From Cytophagales bacterium (GTDB lineage Bacteria; Bacteroidota; Bacteroidia; Cytophagales; Cytophagaceae), in NCBI GenBank assembly GCA_004294225.1, contig REBA01000012.1, positions 62,001 to 126,000 on the forward strand: 64,000 nucleotides of DNA, in the 5' to 3' direction. Below are positions 37,442 to 49,100 of this stretch, in pieces. Position numbers and translations under genes: made by a program. The stretch's first letter is position 1. Each line of letters opens with the position of its first letter. A model generated the notes under the pieces. It saw nothing but the letters and a program-made list of their open reading frames with translations, was not told the DNA's origin and ran no database searches.

Positions 37442-38653
37442 TTATTTTATTTGAGCTAAGAAATCTCTAATTCTTTTACAAGCTTCTAGGAGATTTTCAT
37501 CTGAAGCCGCAAATGAAATTCTCAAACAATTAGGGGCACCAAAAGCATCGCCACCTACAGCAGCAACTTTGGCTTCGTTAAGTAAGGTCATAGCAAGCTC
37601 TGCTGCTGTATTGATTTTTATGCCGTTGAATGATTTCCCTAAATAATAACTTACATCAGGAAATCCATAAAATGCACCTTGTGGAACATTTACTTTCAAA
37701 CCAGGGATTTCTTTTAATAAACCAATAACCAAATTTCTTCTTCTTAAATAGGCTTCACTCATTTCTTTAGCGGCTTCATTAGAACCAGTAATAGCAGCAA
37801 ACGCAGCTTTTTGAGCTATAGAGCATGTGCCTGAAGTAACTTGACCTTGTATTTTGTCACAAGCAGCAGCTATAGCCTTAGGTGCACCAATATAACCCAC
37901 TCTCCAACCTGTCATGGCATAACCTTTTGAGAATCCATTTACAGTAACCACTCTATCTTTGATTGAAGGAATACTTCCTATACTAAAATGCTTATCTCCA
38001 AAATTAATGTATTCATAAATTTCATCAGCTATTACTACTATCCGCTCATTTTTGGCTACAACTTCAGCAATTGCTGTAAGTTCAGATTTTGTAAATACAG
38101 AACCAGTAGGGTTGCATGGAGAAGAAAATAAAATTGCTTTGGTATTAGGTGTAATTGCCGCTTCTACCTGACTTGCGGTTACTTTAAAATCATTCTCTAT
38201 AGAGCCACTTACAATAACCGATGTTCCTTCGGCTAATTTTACCATTTCTATATAACTTACCCAATATGGAGCAAATATAATGACTTCATCTCCTGGGTTG
38301 ATGATACTTAATAATACATTTGCAATAGATTGTTTTGCACCTGTAGACACGACTATGTTTTCTGCTGAAAATTCAAGGTTGTTTTCTTTTCTTAGTTTAT
38401 CAGCTATTGCTTGTCTTAGTTCTGGATATCCTGGTACTGGAGAATAAAAAGTATATCCATCATCAATGGCTTTTTTTGCAGCATCTTTTATGTGTTGCGG
38501 GGTCTGAAAATCTGGTTCTCCTACGCTTAAGCTAATCACTTTATGTCCTTGCGACGCCAGTTCTCTAGCTTTTTTTGTCATGGCTAAAGTTTCTGATTCA
38601 GACAATGCGTTTAATCTATCTGATAGTAATTGAACCTTTGTTGTTGTTTCCAT
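37442..38653 (-). CDS. Pyridoxal phosphate-dependent aminotransferase, class I (aspartate aminotransferase type)
   Basis: 403 residues. The PLP lysine is K243 in NGFSKGYAMTGWRVG, with N181-P-T-G, D210 and Y213 as the other cofactor contacts. The N-terminal part has the GEPDFQTPQHI of aspartate aminotransferase family I-gamma. It transfers the amino group of aspartate or glutamate. A minus-strand TATTTTTG match (38735-38728) lies 75 bp before the start. Confidence 0.92.
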   Translation of the reverse strand: METTTKVQLLSDRLNALSESETLAMTKKARELASQGHKVISLSVGEPDFQTPQHIKDAAKKAIDDGYTFYSPVPGYPELRQAIADKLRKENNLEFSAENIVVSTGAKQSIANVLLSIINPGDEVIIFAPYWVSYIEMVKLAEGTSVIVSGSIENDFKVTASQVEAAITPNTKAILFSSPCNPTGSVFTKSELTAIAEVVAKNERIVVIADEIYEYINFGDKHFSIGSIPSIKDRVVTVNGFSKGYAMTGWRVGYIGAPKAIAAACDKIQGQVTSGTCSIAQKAAFAAITGSNEAAKEMSEAYLRRRNLVIGLLKEIPGLKVNVPQGAFYGFPDVSYYLGKSFNGIKINTAAELAMTLLNEAKVAAVGGDAFGAPNCLRISFAASDENLLEACKRIRDFLAQIK

Positions 38654-39180
38654 TATTTGCTAATTATTATATAAATTGATATTAATGATCGTGAATGTAT
38701 TTAAGCACGAAATATGCTAAAATTTCACAAAAATAGAGAATAGAAAATTAGGATACTATAGAATAGGTTAGATTATTTTTAGGCTATCTGTGGTAAAAAG
38801 AGATTAGTAGATTCAACCAACTTTTTTTTGAAATCATCTATAATTATTTCTGATTATTAATCAGTAAAAGTTTTATAATTCTTAAAAAAATACAATGATA
38901 AACATTAGGTATGTTATTGATTTAGTTCAATTCTCGAGTTTTAAAAACCAAGTTTATTTTTTTTGAAATACCATTTTATTCAGTTATTTAAGTTTTTTTT
39001 TATTAATTTTTTTTTTAATTATCGATAATTGTGTTAAAATTGTAAATAAAAATTAAATTTAGTTAAATCTAAATATAATCATATTGTATATTATATATAA
39101 GTTATTTATATGCCTAGATATGATAATTATTGAACTAAAGCATCGTTGAGCCAAACTAAAATAATAAAACGAACTTTCTA
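38654..39180. other. Intergenic region between aminotransferase and GntR regulator
   Basis: 527 bases of AT-rich DNA between divergent genes. It contains the possible -7 element of the aminotransferase gene and a perfect 14-bp palindrome AATTATCGATAATT (39017-39030), which could be an operator of the adjacent GntR regulator. No open frame with coding character and no RNA gene is seen. Confidence 0.5.
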
Positions 39181-39825
39181 ATGCCTTTAGATAATTCAAG
39201 CCTTACAGATAAAGTAACTCAAAAATTGAGAGACGCTATTATTAATTTAGAATATCTTCCTGGAGAACATTTGACTCAAGCCATTATATCTAAAAAGTTT
39301 GGGGTTAGTCATATTCCTGCAAGGGAAGCTTTAATGAAACTAGAAAACGAAGGTTATGTAAAACAACTCCCTTACCGTGGAGCTATAGTTGCACCATTTT
39401 CAAGTTCTGAGCTGGACGATATCCTTCAAATTAGAATAGTACTCGAGCAACTGGTAATAAAAGAAGCAATTATAAATTGTAACCAAGAAGTCATTAACAA
39501 GCTTGAAAAAAGTATTGTGAAAATTACTTCTACCAAAAACCCCATTGTTTTAACAAAAGCACATAACGAATTTTATAATACCTTTTTTCATATTCCTTCT
39601 AGACCATATTGGATGGAATTATATCAGCATAGTAATCATAGATTATTTAGATATTTTGGTGTTTATTTGAAAACAACCATCCCAAGTCAAATGGATAATG
39701 TTCCTTCGTATCAACAAATATTAGAGAGCATTAAAAAAAATAACATAGATAAAACATTGGAACTCTTCAAAGAACGATACATTGCTGTGATTGATATTAT
39801 TAAACTCGGAATTCAATCATTTTAA
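39181..39825 (+). CDS. GntR family transcriptional regulator, FCD type
   Basis: 214 residues. The N-terminal winged helix (about 8-75) has KVTQKLRDAIINLEYLPGEH, SKKFGVSHIPAREAL and the wing strand ENEGYVKQLPYRGAIVAPFS; the C-terminal half is the all-helical FCD ligand-binding domain. FCD regulators sense carboxylates or sugar acids and often control nearby catabolic genes. The next gene is the giant surface protein 314 bp away. A palindrome 150 bp upstream may be its operator. ATG start. Confidence 0.9.
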   Translation: MPLDNSSLTDKVTQKLRDAIINLEYLPGEHLTQAIISKKFGVSHIPAREALMKLENEGYVKQLPYRGAIVAPFSSSELDDILQIRIVLEQLVIKEAIINCNQEVINKLEKSIVKITSTKNPIVLTKAHNEFYNTFFHIPSRPYWMELYQHSNHRLFRYFGVYLKTTIPSQMDNVPSYQQILESIKKNNIDKTLELFKERYIAVIDIIKLGIQSF

Positions 39826-40139
39826 TAGTTTAATTATAATTCGAGAGCTTGAATAATTTTTTACTCGTCAAAATTTGATGCTTATTTTTTTGTCTTTAAA
39901 CGAAAAATTCCTTTTAATTTAATTATTTACCCTTCTCGAATACCTTAAAAATCATGTTTTTACAAAGTTTAAACATTAATTAAATTATTAATATTCAATA
40001 CTTTATTTTCCTGTTTTTATAGATTAGTCTATTAAGAAGCAATTTATTTTTAATATTTATTTGTATCAAAATTATCAAAGTATCGTAAAACCCCTATAAT
40101 TATTCAAATATTGATTAATACAAATTGAATATATTTACT
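39826..40139. other. AT-rich intergenic region before the giant gene
   Basis: 314 bases, very AT-rich. No coding frame and no RNA gene were found. The nearest promoter-like string is TTTATTTG (one mismatch from TAnnTTTG) around 40059. Nothing else stands out. Confidence 0.4.
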
Positions 40140-43100
40140 ATGAAGAAATTAAAACTAATCATTGTATTTTTATGTTATTTAATAACATATAATTCATTTT
40201 CAGCAAATTACTACTGGGTAGGTGGTAGTGGTAATTGGTCTAATTTTGCCACCCACTGGGCTACTACTTCGGGTGGAGCTGGTAGGCATACTCAAGTTCC
40301 CATCTCTACAGATGATGTGTTCTTTGATGCTAATTCTTTTACTGGAAATGGGCAAACAGTTACTATTAATACCAATGCTGTTTGTAGAAATATGAATTGG
40401 ACTAACTCTGGAGCTACTTTCTCTGGAGCAACTAATGGACCTGCTTTTGCTGGAACTTTTAATATTGAGATTTTTGGAGATTTGATTCTTGATAATAGAA
40501 TGAGAGATGTTCCATTTCAAGGTGTCTTAAGGATGTTATCTACTGGTGCTGCAACTATAGATGCTAAAGGGGTAAGATTTACCCATTTTACTTACGATTC
40601 AAAAATAAGATTTGAAAATTCTGGTACTTGGACATTTACCTCAAGTTTTTATTGTATTGGTGCACTTGAACATGTACAAGGAACTGTGAATCTTGGTGTC
40701 CTTAACCATACATTTGGATACTATTTCAGACAAGGTAGTTCAAATGCCACCTTGAATATGAATTCCAGCACTGCCACTTTTGTTGGACCAGGGAGATTAG
40801 CTTTCTCAACTAGTTTTTGGGAAGTAGATAATGGCACTACTAATTATACTTTGAATGCTGGAACTTCTACAATCGTTCTAGATTTTCAGAATGTAGAACC
40901 ATTTTGGGCTCAAGCTACACAGGGGAGAGCAATTTTTTATGGTCGGGGATTGGTATACAATAATATAACAAGTACTGCAAATACTTTTCTTGAATTTAGG
41001 GGTAATAACACGGTGAATAACTTTACAATTAATGGTAAAGCATATATAGATGGAAACAACACTATTCAAAATAGGATGGAATTAGCTAAAGGCTATGAAT
41101 ATGAATTTAATGGAAATAGTACACAAACGTTTAGCGGTGGGGCACGTATTTTAGCGGTTGGGGATTGCCAAAATTATGTTTATATATTATCTAGGAGTTT
41201 ACAAAGTGCTAATAAGGCAAATTTCACCGCAGCATCTTGGGCGGGGAGTACTATAGATTATGCCATTATTTTTAACACACGTTTTACAGTAGGAATTACT
41301 GCTACCAACAGTGTTGATAATGGTTTAAATTCAGGAATAACTTTTCCGGCACAAACTGTAGTAAGCAATTTTTGGCGTGGAGGCAATGGGGACTGGAATG
41401 ATGCCACCAAATGGTCTACAGGATGTGTGCCTACACCCAATGACAATGTGTTCTTTGATGCCAGTTCGTTTACCGCTCCAGGTCAGAGAGTTACAATAAG
41501 CACCAAAAATGCTTATTGTAGAAATATGAATTGGACTGGTGCTACGAATAACCCAGAACTTATAAGTACTGGATTATTAGGTGTATCATTAAATATACAT
41601 GGTTCGCTTACTTTCATTCCTGCAATGACTAACTCATTATTAAAACCAACCAATTTTTGGGGAAGTGGGGCAGGTAATCAAATTACCAGTGCGGGGCAAA
41701 CATTTAAAAATCCGATTTATTTTAAAGGAACAGGCACCTACACATTGCAAGATGCATTGGAAGTTGCAGGTGTTCTTACCGATGTTAATACTGGAGTGTT
41801 ATATTTTAATTCAGGCACCTTAACCACCAACAACCAAACTGTAAAAGTAAGACGATTTCAGTCACGTGACAATGGTGTGGCTAAAACATTAAATATGGGA
41901 AGTTCTGTATTTACCATAAATAATAATCTTAGTGACGGTACTTGGGATAACTATGTGTGGTGGGCAGATCCAGCTAACATGACCATAGATGCGGGTACAT
42001 CTACTATAAATGTGGATAATGATGGATTATTAGGTACAACTAGATTTAAGGGAGGAAATGGATTTACTTATTACAATCTAAATTTTCAAGATGTAGAAAA
42101 TGAACCAGAAATTGATGATGAGAATGACAATACACGTTTCAGAAGTGTTACGTTTGCTGGCAATGGAAAAATTTCTTCTACCATTAATATAACTCATCCA
42201 TCGGTAGCAAGTCAAATTGTTTTTTCGGCAGGTAAGACTTATAAAATTGAAGCAGGTAGAACTGTAAATTTGGCTGCTAATGCTGTATTATTGGCAAACG
42301 GAACCTGTTCAAATTATATTAATATTCAGTCTACAACTACTAGTCAAGCATTTTTTTCAAAGACTGGAGCAGCGGTAAATTTAAGTTTTGTTACTATTCA
42401 AAATATAGGAGTTGGTACCGTGGTATTTAACGCCAATCCTGGGCTAGATTTAGGGGGGAATTCAGGTTGGACATTTGTAAATCCTGTAGGAAGAACACTT
42501 TATTGGGTCGGTGGAACTGGAAATTGGAATAACCCTAATAACTGGTCTTTAAGTTCTGGTGGTGCACCTGGTGCTTGCCCCCCAACTTTGGTAGATGATG
42601 TAAATTTTGATGCGAATTCTTTTACAGCAGCTGGGCAAACGGTTACTATAAATGTGAATCCTGCAAGTTGTAAAAGCATGAACTGGACAGGAGCTACCAA
42701 TAATCCATCATTAGTAAGTACTGATTCTCCAATGAATGCATTGAGTATTTATGGTTCATTGACTATGATAAGTAATATGAATATCAATAATTTTAGAGGA
42801 GAACTTAGTTTTAGAGGGGGAGGGGTAAATACCATCACTAGTGCAGGAAGAGTATTTGGAAATCCATACATCAACTTCAATTCTGGAACAGGTACTTATA
42901 CAATGAATGATGATTTTACTACTACTACTGAAGATAGATATGGTAGAGTAAATCTAGTGTCTGGAACATTGAATACCAATGGAAGAAAAATGTTTTGGAA
43001 TGGATTTAATGCTAGAAGAAGATGGAATGATAATATTATTTTTACAGCACCTAGAACATTGATTTTAGGGAATTCTAGAGTAGATATATATGGAAGAACA

Positions 43101-46100
43101 ATACATGAAGATTGGGATTTAAGTGGAGCAAACACTTCATTTAATGCAGGTACGTCAAATATCTTTTTACCTGCCAGAACTGGCGGACTTAATCAAGTTT
43201 CTAGAATGGGGAATTTTACCTATAACAATGTAAGCACTGTGGCTTTAGATCCAGCTAATTCTAGAATTATAATAGAGGGTAATTCAACTTTTAATGATTT
43301 AAGATTATTCTCTGCTACTACTATCACAGGAAATAATACAGTAAATGATACCATGTATTTTCATCAAGGTTATAATTACACTTATACCGCAGGAACAACT
43401 CAAACCTTTAGTGCAGCGAGTAGAATATTGGCCATAGGAACAAGTACAGATAAGATATTGATTCAATCTTCTTCATCTAGTCCTATATTTTTTGTTAAGC
43501 CAGCAGGTATTGTTTGTACATTTAATGCAAATATTAGATATAATAGTGCTTCTGGTGGAGCAATATGGTCAGTTGGTGAAGGCCCAAATTTACAACCTTT
43601 TAAAGTTGATAATCCAGGTTGGGATGATACTCCATTTGAAGCCCCAGGTAGTGTTACACTTTCTGGTAATACCAATGTTTGTGCAAATACTTCTACTAAC
43701 TTGACTTTTACCCTTACCCCTGCATACCCCAAAGTTATTACTTATACCGATGGAATCACAAACTTTACTACAGGTGCAATTAATTCTTCTCCTTTAGTTA
43801 TACCAGTATCTAGTGCTACTACAAGAACTTACAGCATTGTTTCAGTAGATGTTAATGTATGTGTTACTGGCCCCGTAGCAACAAGTGGAACAGCTACTGT
43901 AAACATAATTGTTCCACCTGCAATTACTACTCAACCCTCGAATAATAATATTTGTAGTGGTGGTAATGCAATATTTACCGTTACCGCATCAGGAACAGCA
44001 CTTACTTATCAATGGAGAGAGAATGGAGTAGATATAATTGATGGGGGAATATATAGTGGTGCTACTTCAGCTTCTCTTACTTTGACTGGTGCAACTGTAG
44101 CAAGAAATTATACAGTAGTTGTAACTGGTTCTTGTGGAACTGCTACATCTAATGTTGCTTCACTTACATTTAAGCCTAGCCCACTTATTACTAATACTTT
44201 AACCGCTCAGTTGTGTAGTGGAGGGACTACTAATATAAGTCTTACTTCAAATTTAGCTGGATCTACTTTTGCTTGGACTTCTGCACCAGTTGTAGGGATT
44301 ACTGGAAATTCAAATGGAAATGGAACTCCTATTAGTCAGTTGCTTAATAATTCTACCAATACTCCCATCGATGTTACTTATGTGGTTACACCTAGCAATG
44401 ATGGCTGTTTGGGTACCCCTTCTAATGTAGTAGTTACAGTCAATCCTATTCCTACTATTTCTAATTCACTATTACATTCAATATGTAGTGGTCAGACTAC
44501 CTCGATTAATTTAACAAGTCCAGTAGCTGGAGCAACATTTGCTTGGACATCAGCAGCTGTAACTAACATTACTGGAAACGCTAATGGAAGTGGAAATACC
44601 ATCAGTCAGACTTTAACAAATTCTACTAATGCTTCAATTAATGTAACTTATGTTGTTACTCCCTCTGCAAATACATGTTTAGGAACAAGTGCAAATGTTG
44701 TTGTAACAGTAAATCCTATACCTACAATTACTAACGCCCTTACTGCTAATGTCTGTAGCGAATCATCTACAAACATAGCACTTACAAGCAATGTAGGAGG
44801 TGCTACATTTTCTTGGACAAGTGCAGCGGTGGTAAATATTACAGGAAATGCAGCAGGGTCTGGAAATACTATTGCCCAAACATTGACCAATAGTACTAAT
44901 AATAATATTGATGTTACCTACGTAGTTACTCCTAGAGCAAATACATGTGATGGAACTGCTTCGAATGTTGTTGTTACTGTGAAGCCCAAACCTACAGTTA
45001 CTAATCCACTTACTTCTGTGATATGTAGTGGAGAGCCTACAGCAATTTCATTAACTAGCGGAGTTGCTGGAACAACTTTCTCATGGGTAAGCGCTCCTGT
45101 TGGTAATATTTCAGGAAACTCTAATGGAACAGGAAATACAATAATCCAAACCTTGACAAATGGAACAAATGTAGCAATAAATGTGAGCTATGTGATAACA
45201 CCAACTGCTAACTTTTGCTCTGGAAATACAAGTAATTTAGTTCTTACTGTAAATCCAAAACCAAGTATAAGTAACAGTTTGGTTGCATCAATTTGTAGTG
45301 AATCTAGCACTGCAATTAATCTAACAAGTACTGTGCTTGGTTCTACTTTTGCTTGGACTTCAGCACCTATAGCAGGAATAAGTGGTAATCTAGACGGAAC
45401 AGGAAATACGATTAGTCAGACTTTAACAAATTCTACTAATGCTTCAATTAATGTAACTTATATTGTTACCCCTACTGCCAACTCTTGTATTGGAAATGCA
45501 TCTAGCATAATAGTTACTGTCTTACCCAAACCAAATGTTTCTAATAGTCTTACAGCATCTATATGCAGTGGTAACTCTACCAACATAAATCTTACTAGTA
45601 ATGTAACTGGAACTACCTTTGCTTGGACAACCTCAGCTGTTGCAGGAGTATCAGGAAATTCTAATGGTTCTGGAGGTTCTATAGTTCAAGGCTTAACCAA
45701 TACCACATCAAGTGCTATAGATGTAGTCTATCAGGTTACCCCAACAGCTAATTCTTGTTCTGGGAATGCTGCCAATGTAGTAGTTACCGTAATTCCTAGA
45801 CCAACGATTACCAATCCTCTTGTCGCTGATATTTGCAGTGGAAGTGCTACAGCAATAAATCTAACAAGTAATATTACTGGTGCTACTTTTACATGGACCT
45901 CACCATCTGTTACTAATATTACAGGTAATAGTAATGGTAATGGTAATGCAATTTCTCAAACATTAACCAATGCTTCTAATTTGGTTGTTACCGTTAATTA
46001 TTTAGTAACTGCTACGGCAAATACTTGTGCTGGAAACCCAACTAATATAGCAGTTTCTGTCAATCCAACACCGAATGTAACATCTGCAAACGCATATTCT

Positions 46101-49100
46101 ATATGCAGTGGAAACACTACAGCGATTAATCTTACCAGTGATGTGGTTGGAGCTACATATACTTGGACTTCTTCACCTGTGGTTGGAATTGTTGGAAATG
46201 CTGATGGAAGTGGTTCTGCTATCAACCAAGGTTTAAGTAATAATACAGATGCCCCAATAAATATAATTTATAGTGTTACTCCCACGGCTAATTCTTGTTT
46301 AGGAAATATTCAAAATATAACTGTAACAGTAAACCCTAGACCGTCTTTAACCAATAGTTTGGTTGCTGATATTTGTAGCGGAGGTACTACCAATATTTCC
46401 TTATCAAGCAATGTTTCAGGAGCTACATTTACTTGGACAAGTGCAGCAGTAGTTGGTATATCAGGTAATTCAAATTCAAATGGAGCTTTAATTGCCCAAA
46501 CTTTGACAAATAGTACTTCAAATCCTATTGATGTTAATTATTCAGTTACAGCCACTGCTAATAACTGCCCTACTTCTCCACCTACAAATATCATTGTAAC
46601 AGTAAACCCTATTCCTACTTTAAATTCTGCAACCAACTTTACCATTTGCAGTGGTGAGACAACAAACATTCCTTTGACTTCTTCTACAGCTGGGGCGACT
46701 TTCAGTTGGACAAGTCCAGCCGTAGTAAACATCTCTGGTAATTCAAATGGTTCTGGGAATAATATTTCTCAACAAATAGACAATAATGCCAAAACAAGTA
46801 TAAATGTAGTTTATACCGTAACTCCTACTGCTAATCTATGTTTGGGTGTAGCTTCTAATATAACAGTTTTAGTAAGACCCATTCCTACAATTACTCGTGT
46901 TTTAAAAGACAGTATATGTTCTGGAAGCACTACAAATACATTATTGACAAGTGATGTTGCAGGTGTTACTTATTCTTGGACCACTCTTCCTGTAGCAGGA
47001 GTTTCAGGAAATTCTAATGGTACTGGTAATCCCATAGCTCAATCATTAACAAATACAAATTCTGTAAATTCAACGGTAACGTATTCTGTTACTCCTATAA
47101 TTGCCACTTGTAATGGAACGCCTTCAGATATAATTGTTACAGTATATCCTACTACTGTTGCTGGTTCTGTTTCGGGAGGAACTTCTATATGTGAAGGGTC
47201 TTCAAGTAATCCATTGTTATTAACAGGCAATACAGGCTCTGTTCAAAGATGGGAATTTTCAGTAAGCCCATTCTCAAGTTGGACAGCAATTGCATTTACA
47301 GGAACAGCATATACTTCTCCAAACTTAACACAAACAACAAGATTTAGAGCTGTTATAGCTAGTGGATTATGTAGTCCTTCAAATTCAGGCTTTACAGAAG
47401 TTGTTATTATTCCGGGTAGCGTGAACACAGGTTCGATGTCTAATGGAGGCACTATTTGTGCAGGTAGTTCTGCAAATATACTCAACCTTTCAGGTTATAC
47501 AGGCACTTTTATTAGATGGGAAAAATCAGTAGCTCCATTTTCGACTTGGGATTTAATCAATAATATTACTGATAGCTACTCACCTGGAGTATTAACTGAA
47601 ACTACTAGATTTAGAGCTATACTTACCTCTGGTTCATGTGCATCTGCTAATTCTCCAGAAGCTATAGTTGTGGTAAATACTCAACCTATTATTACCACCC
47701 AACCTATTGCTCCACTTCCAATATGCGAATCTGCAGGAGATGATGTTTTTTCTGTTACAGCTACAGGAACAGCACTTACTTATCAATGGAGAGAGAACGG
47801 TGTAAATATTACCAATGGTGGTATTTATAGTAATGCAACTACCAATACACTTACTCTTATAAATCCACCTTTATCAATCAATGGTAGAAGTTATGATGTG
47901 GTGATTACAGGTACTTGTGGGTCGATTACCTCAAATGCAGTAGTAGCAACTATAAATGCTGAGACAAGAATTGTTTCTTCTCCACCTAATCCTACTATAG
48001 TTTGTGAAGGCTCAGGAACTACTTTTGCTGTTATTGCTACTGGAACGAATCTTACCTATCAATGGAGAGAGGATGCTAATGATTTAACTAATGCTGGTAT
48101 ATATAACAATGTAAACACAAGTGTTTTATCCTTAGCTGCAACTACACTTGCTATGAATAATAGAAATTATGACGTATTAGTTACTGGTACTTGTGGCAAT
48201 GCAACATCTTCACAAGCCATATTAAAGGTGAATCAACTTACAGTTGTTAGCAACCAACCTATAAACCAGACAATCTGCGAAGGTATAGGTACAACATTTA
48301 CTATAGACGCTAATGGAACAAATTTAGGTTATCAGTGGAGAGAAAACGGAAATATCCTTTCTGATAATGGAATCTTCTCTGGAAGCAATACTTCCACCTT
48401 GGTATTGTCAAGTACAAGTTTATTAATGAATAATAACAAATATGATGTGCTAATCACAGGTACTTGTGGTAATATTACTTCCTTACAAGCCAATCTTGCT
48501 GTTAATGCTTTGACCAATATAATGGCACAACCTTTAGATAAAACAATCTGTGAGGGTTTGGCCACAACATTTGAAGTAAATGCGACTGGCTCAGGGCTTA
48601 GCTATCAATGGAGGGTAAATGGGGTTAATATTTCCAATTCTGGTGTGTATAGTGATGCAAATACTCCTATTCTTCAGATAAGTAGTGGAGCTCAATCTTT
48701 CAATGGAAATCAATATGATGTTGTCATTACAGGATTATGTAGCAATGCTTCTTCTTCAAAAGCATTATTATCTGTAAGTAATTCCGTAGTTATTTCTAGC
48801 CAACCTATCAATGATACGGTATGCTCTGGGGGATTGGCTAACTTTAATGTTGTTGCAAGTGGTTCTGGACTTAGTTATCAATGGAGAGAAAATGGCATCA
48901 ATATATCAAATAATGCCACTTTCTCTGGTGCTACTAGTAATTCATTAAATATAAATTCTCCGGACATCAGTTTTGATGGTAGAATTTATGATTTAGTCAT
49001 TAATGGAACATGCGGAAATAATACCTCGACTTCCGCAAATTTGGTTGTAAAATCACTTTCAGGAATCATAAATCAACCTAATAATCTAACCATTTGCGAG

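Noticed and set aside
39017-39030. Palindrome AATTATCGATAATT as a firm GntR operator
   Set aside because: It does not fit the known GntR/FadR operator patterns, and AT-rich palindromes arise easily here; kept only as a remark in the intergenic entry.
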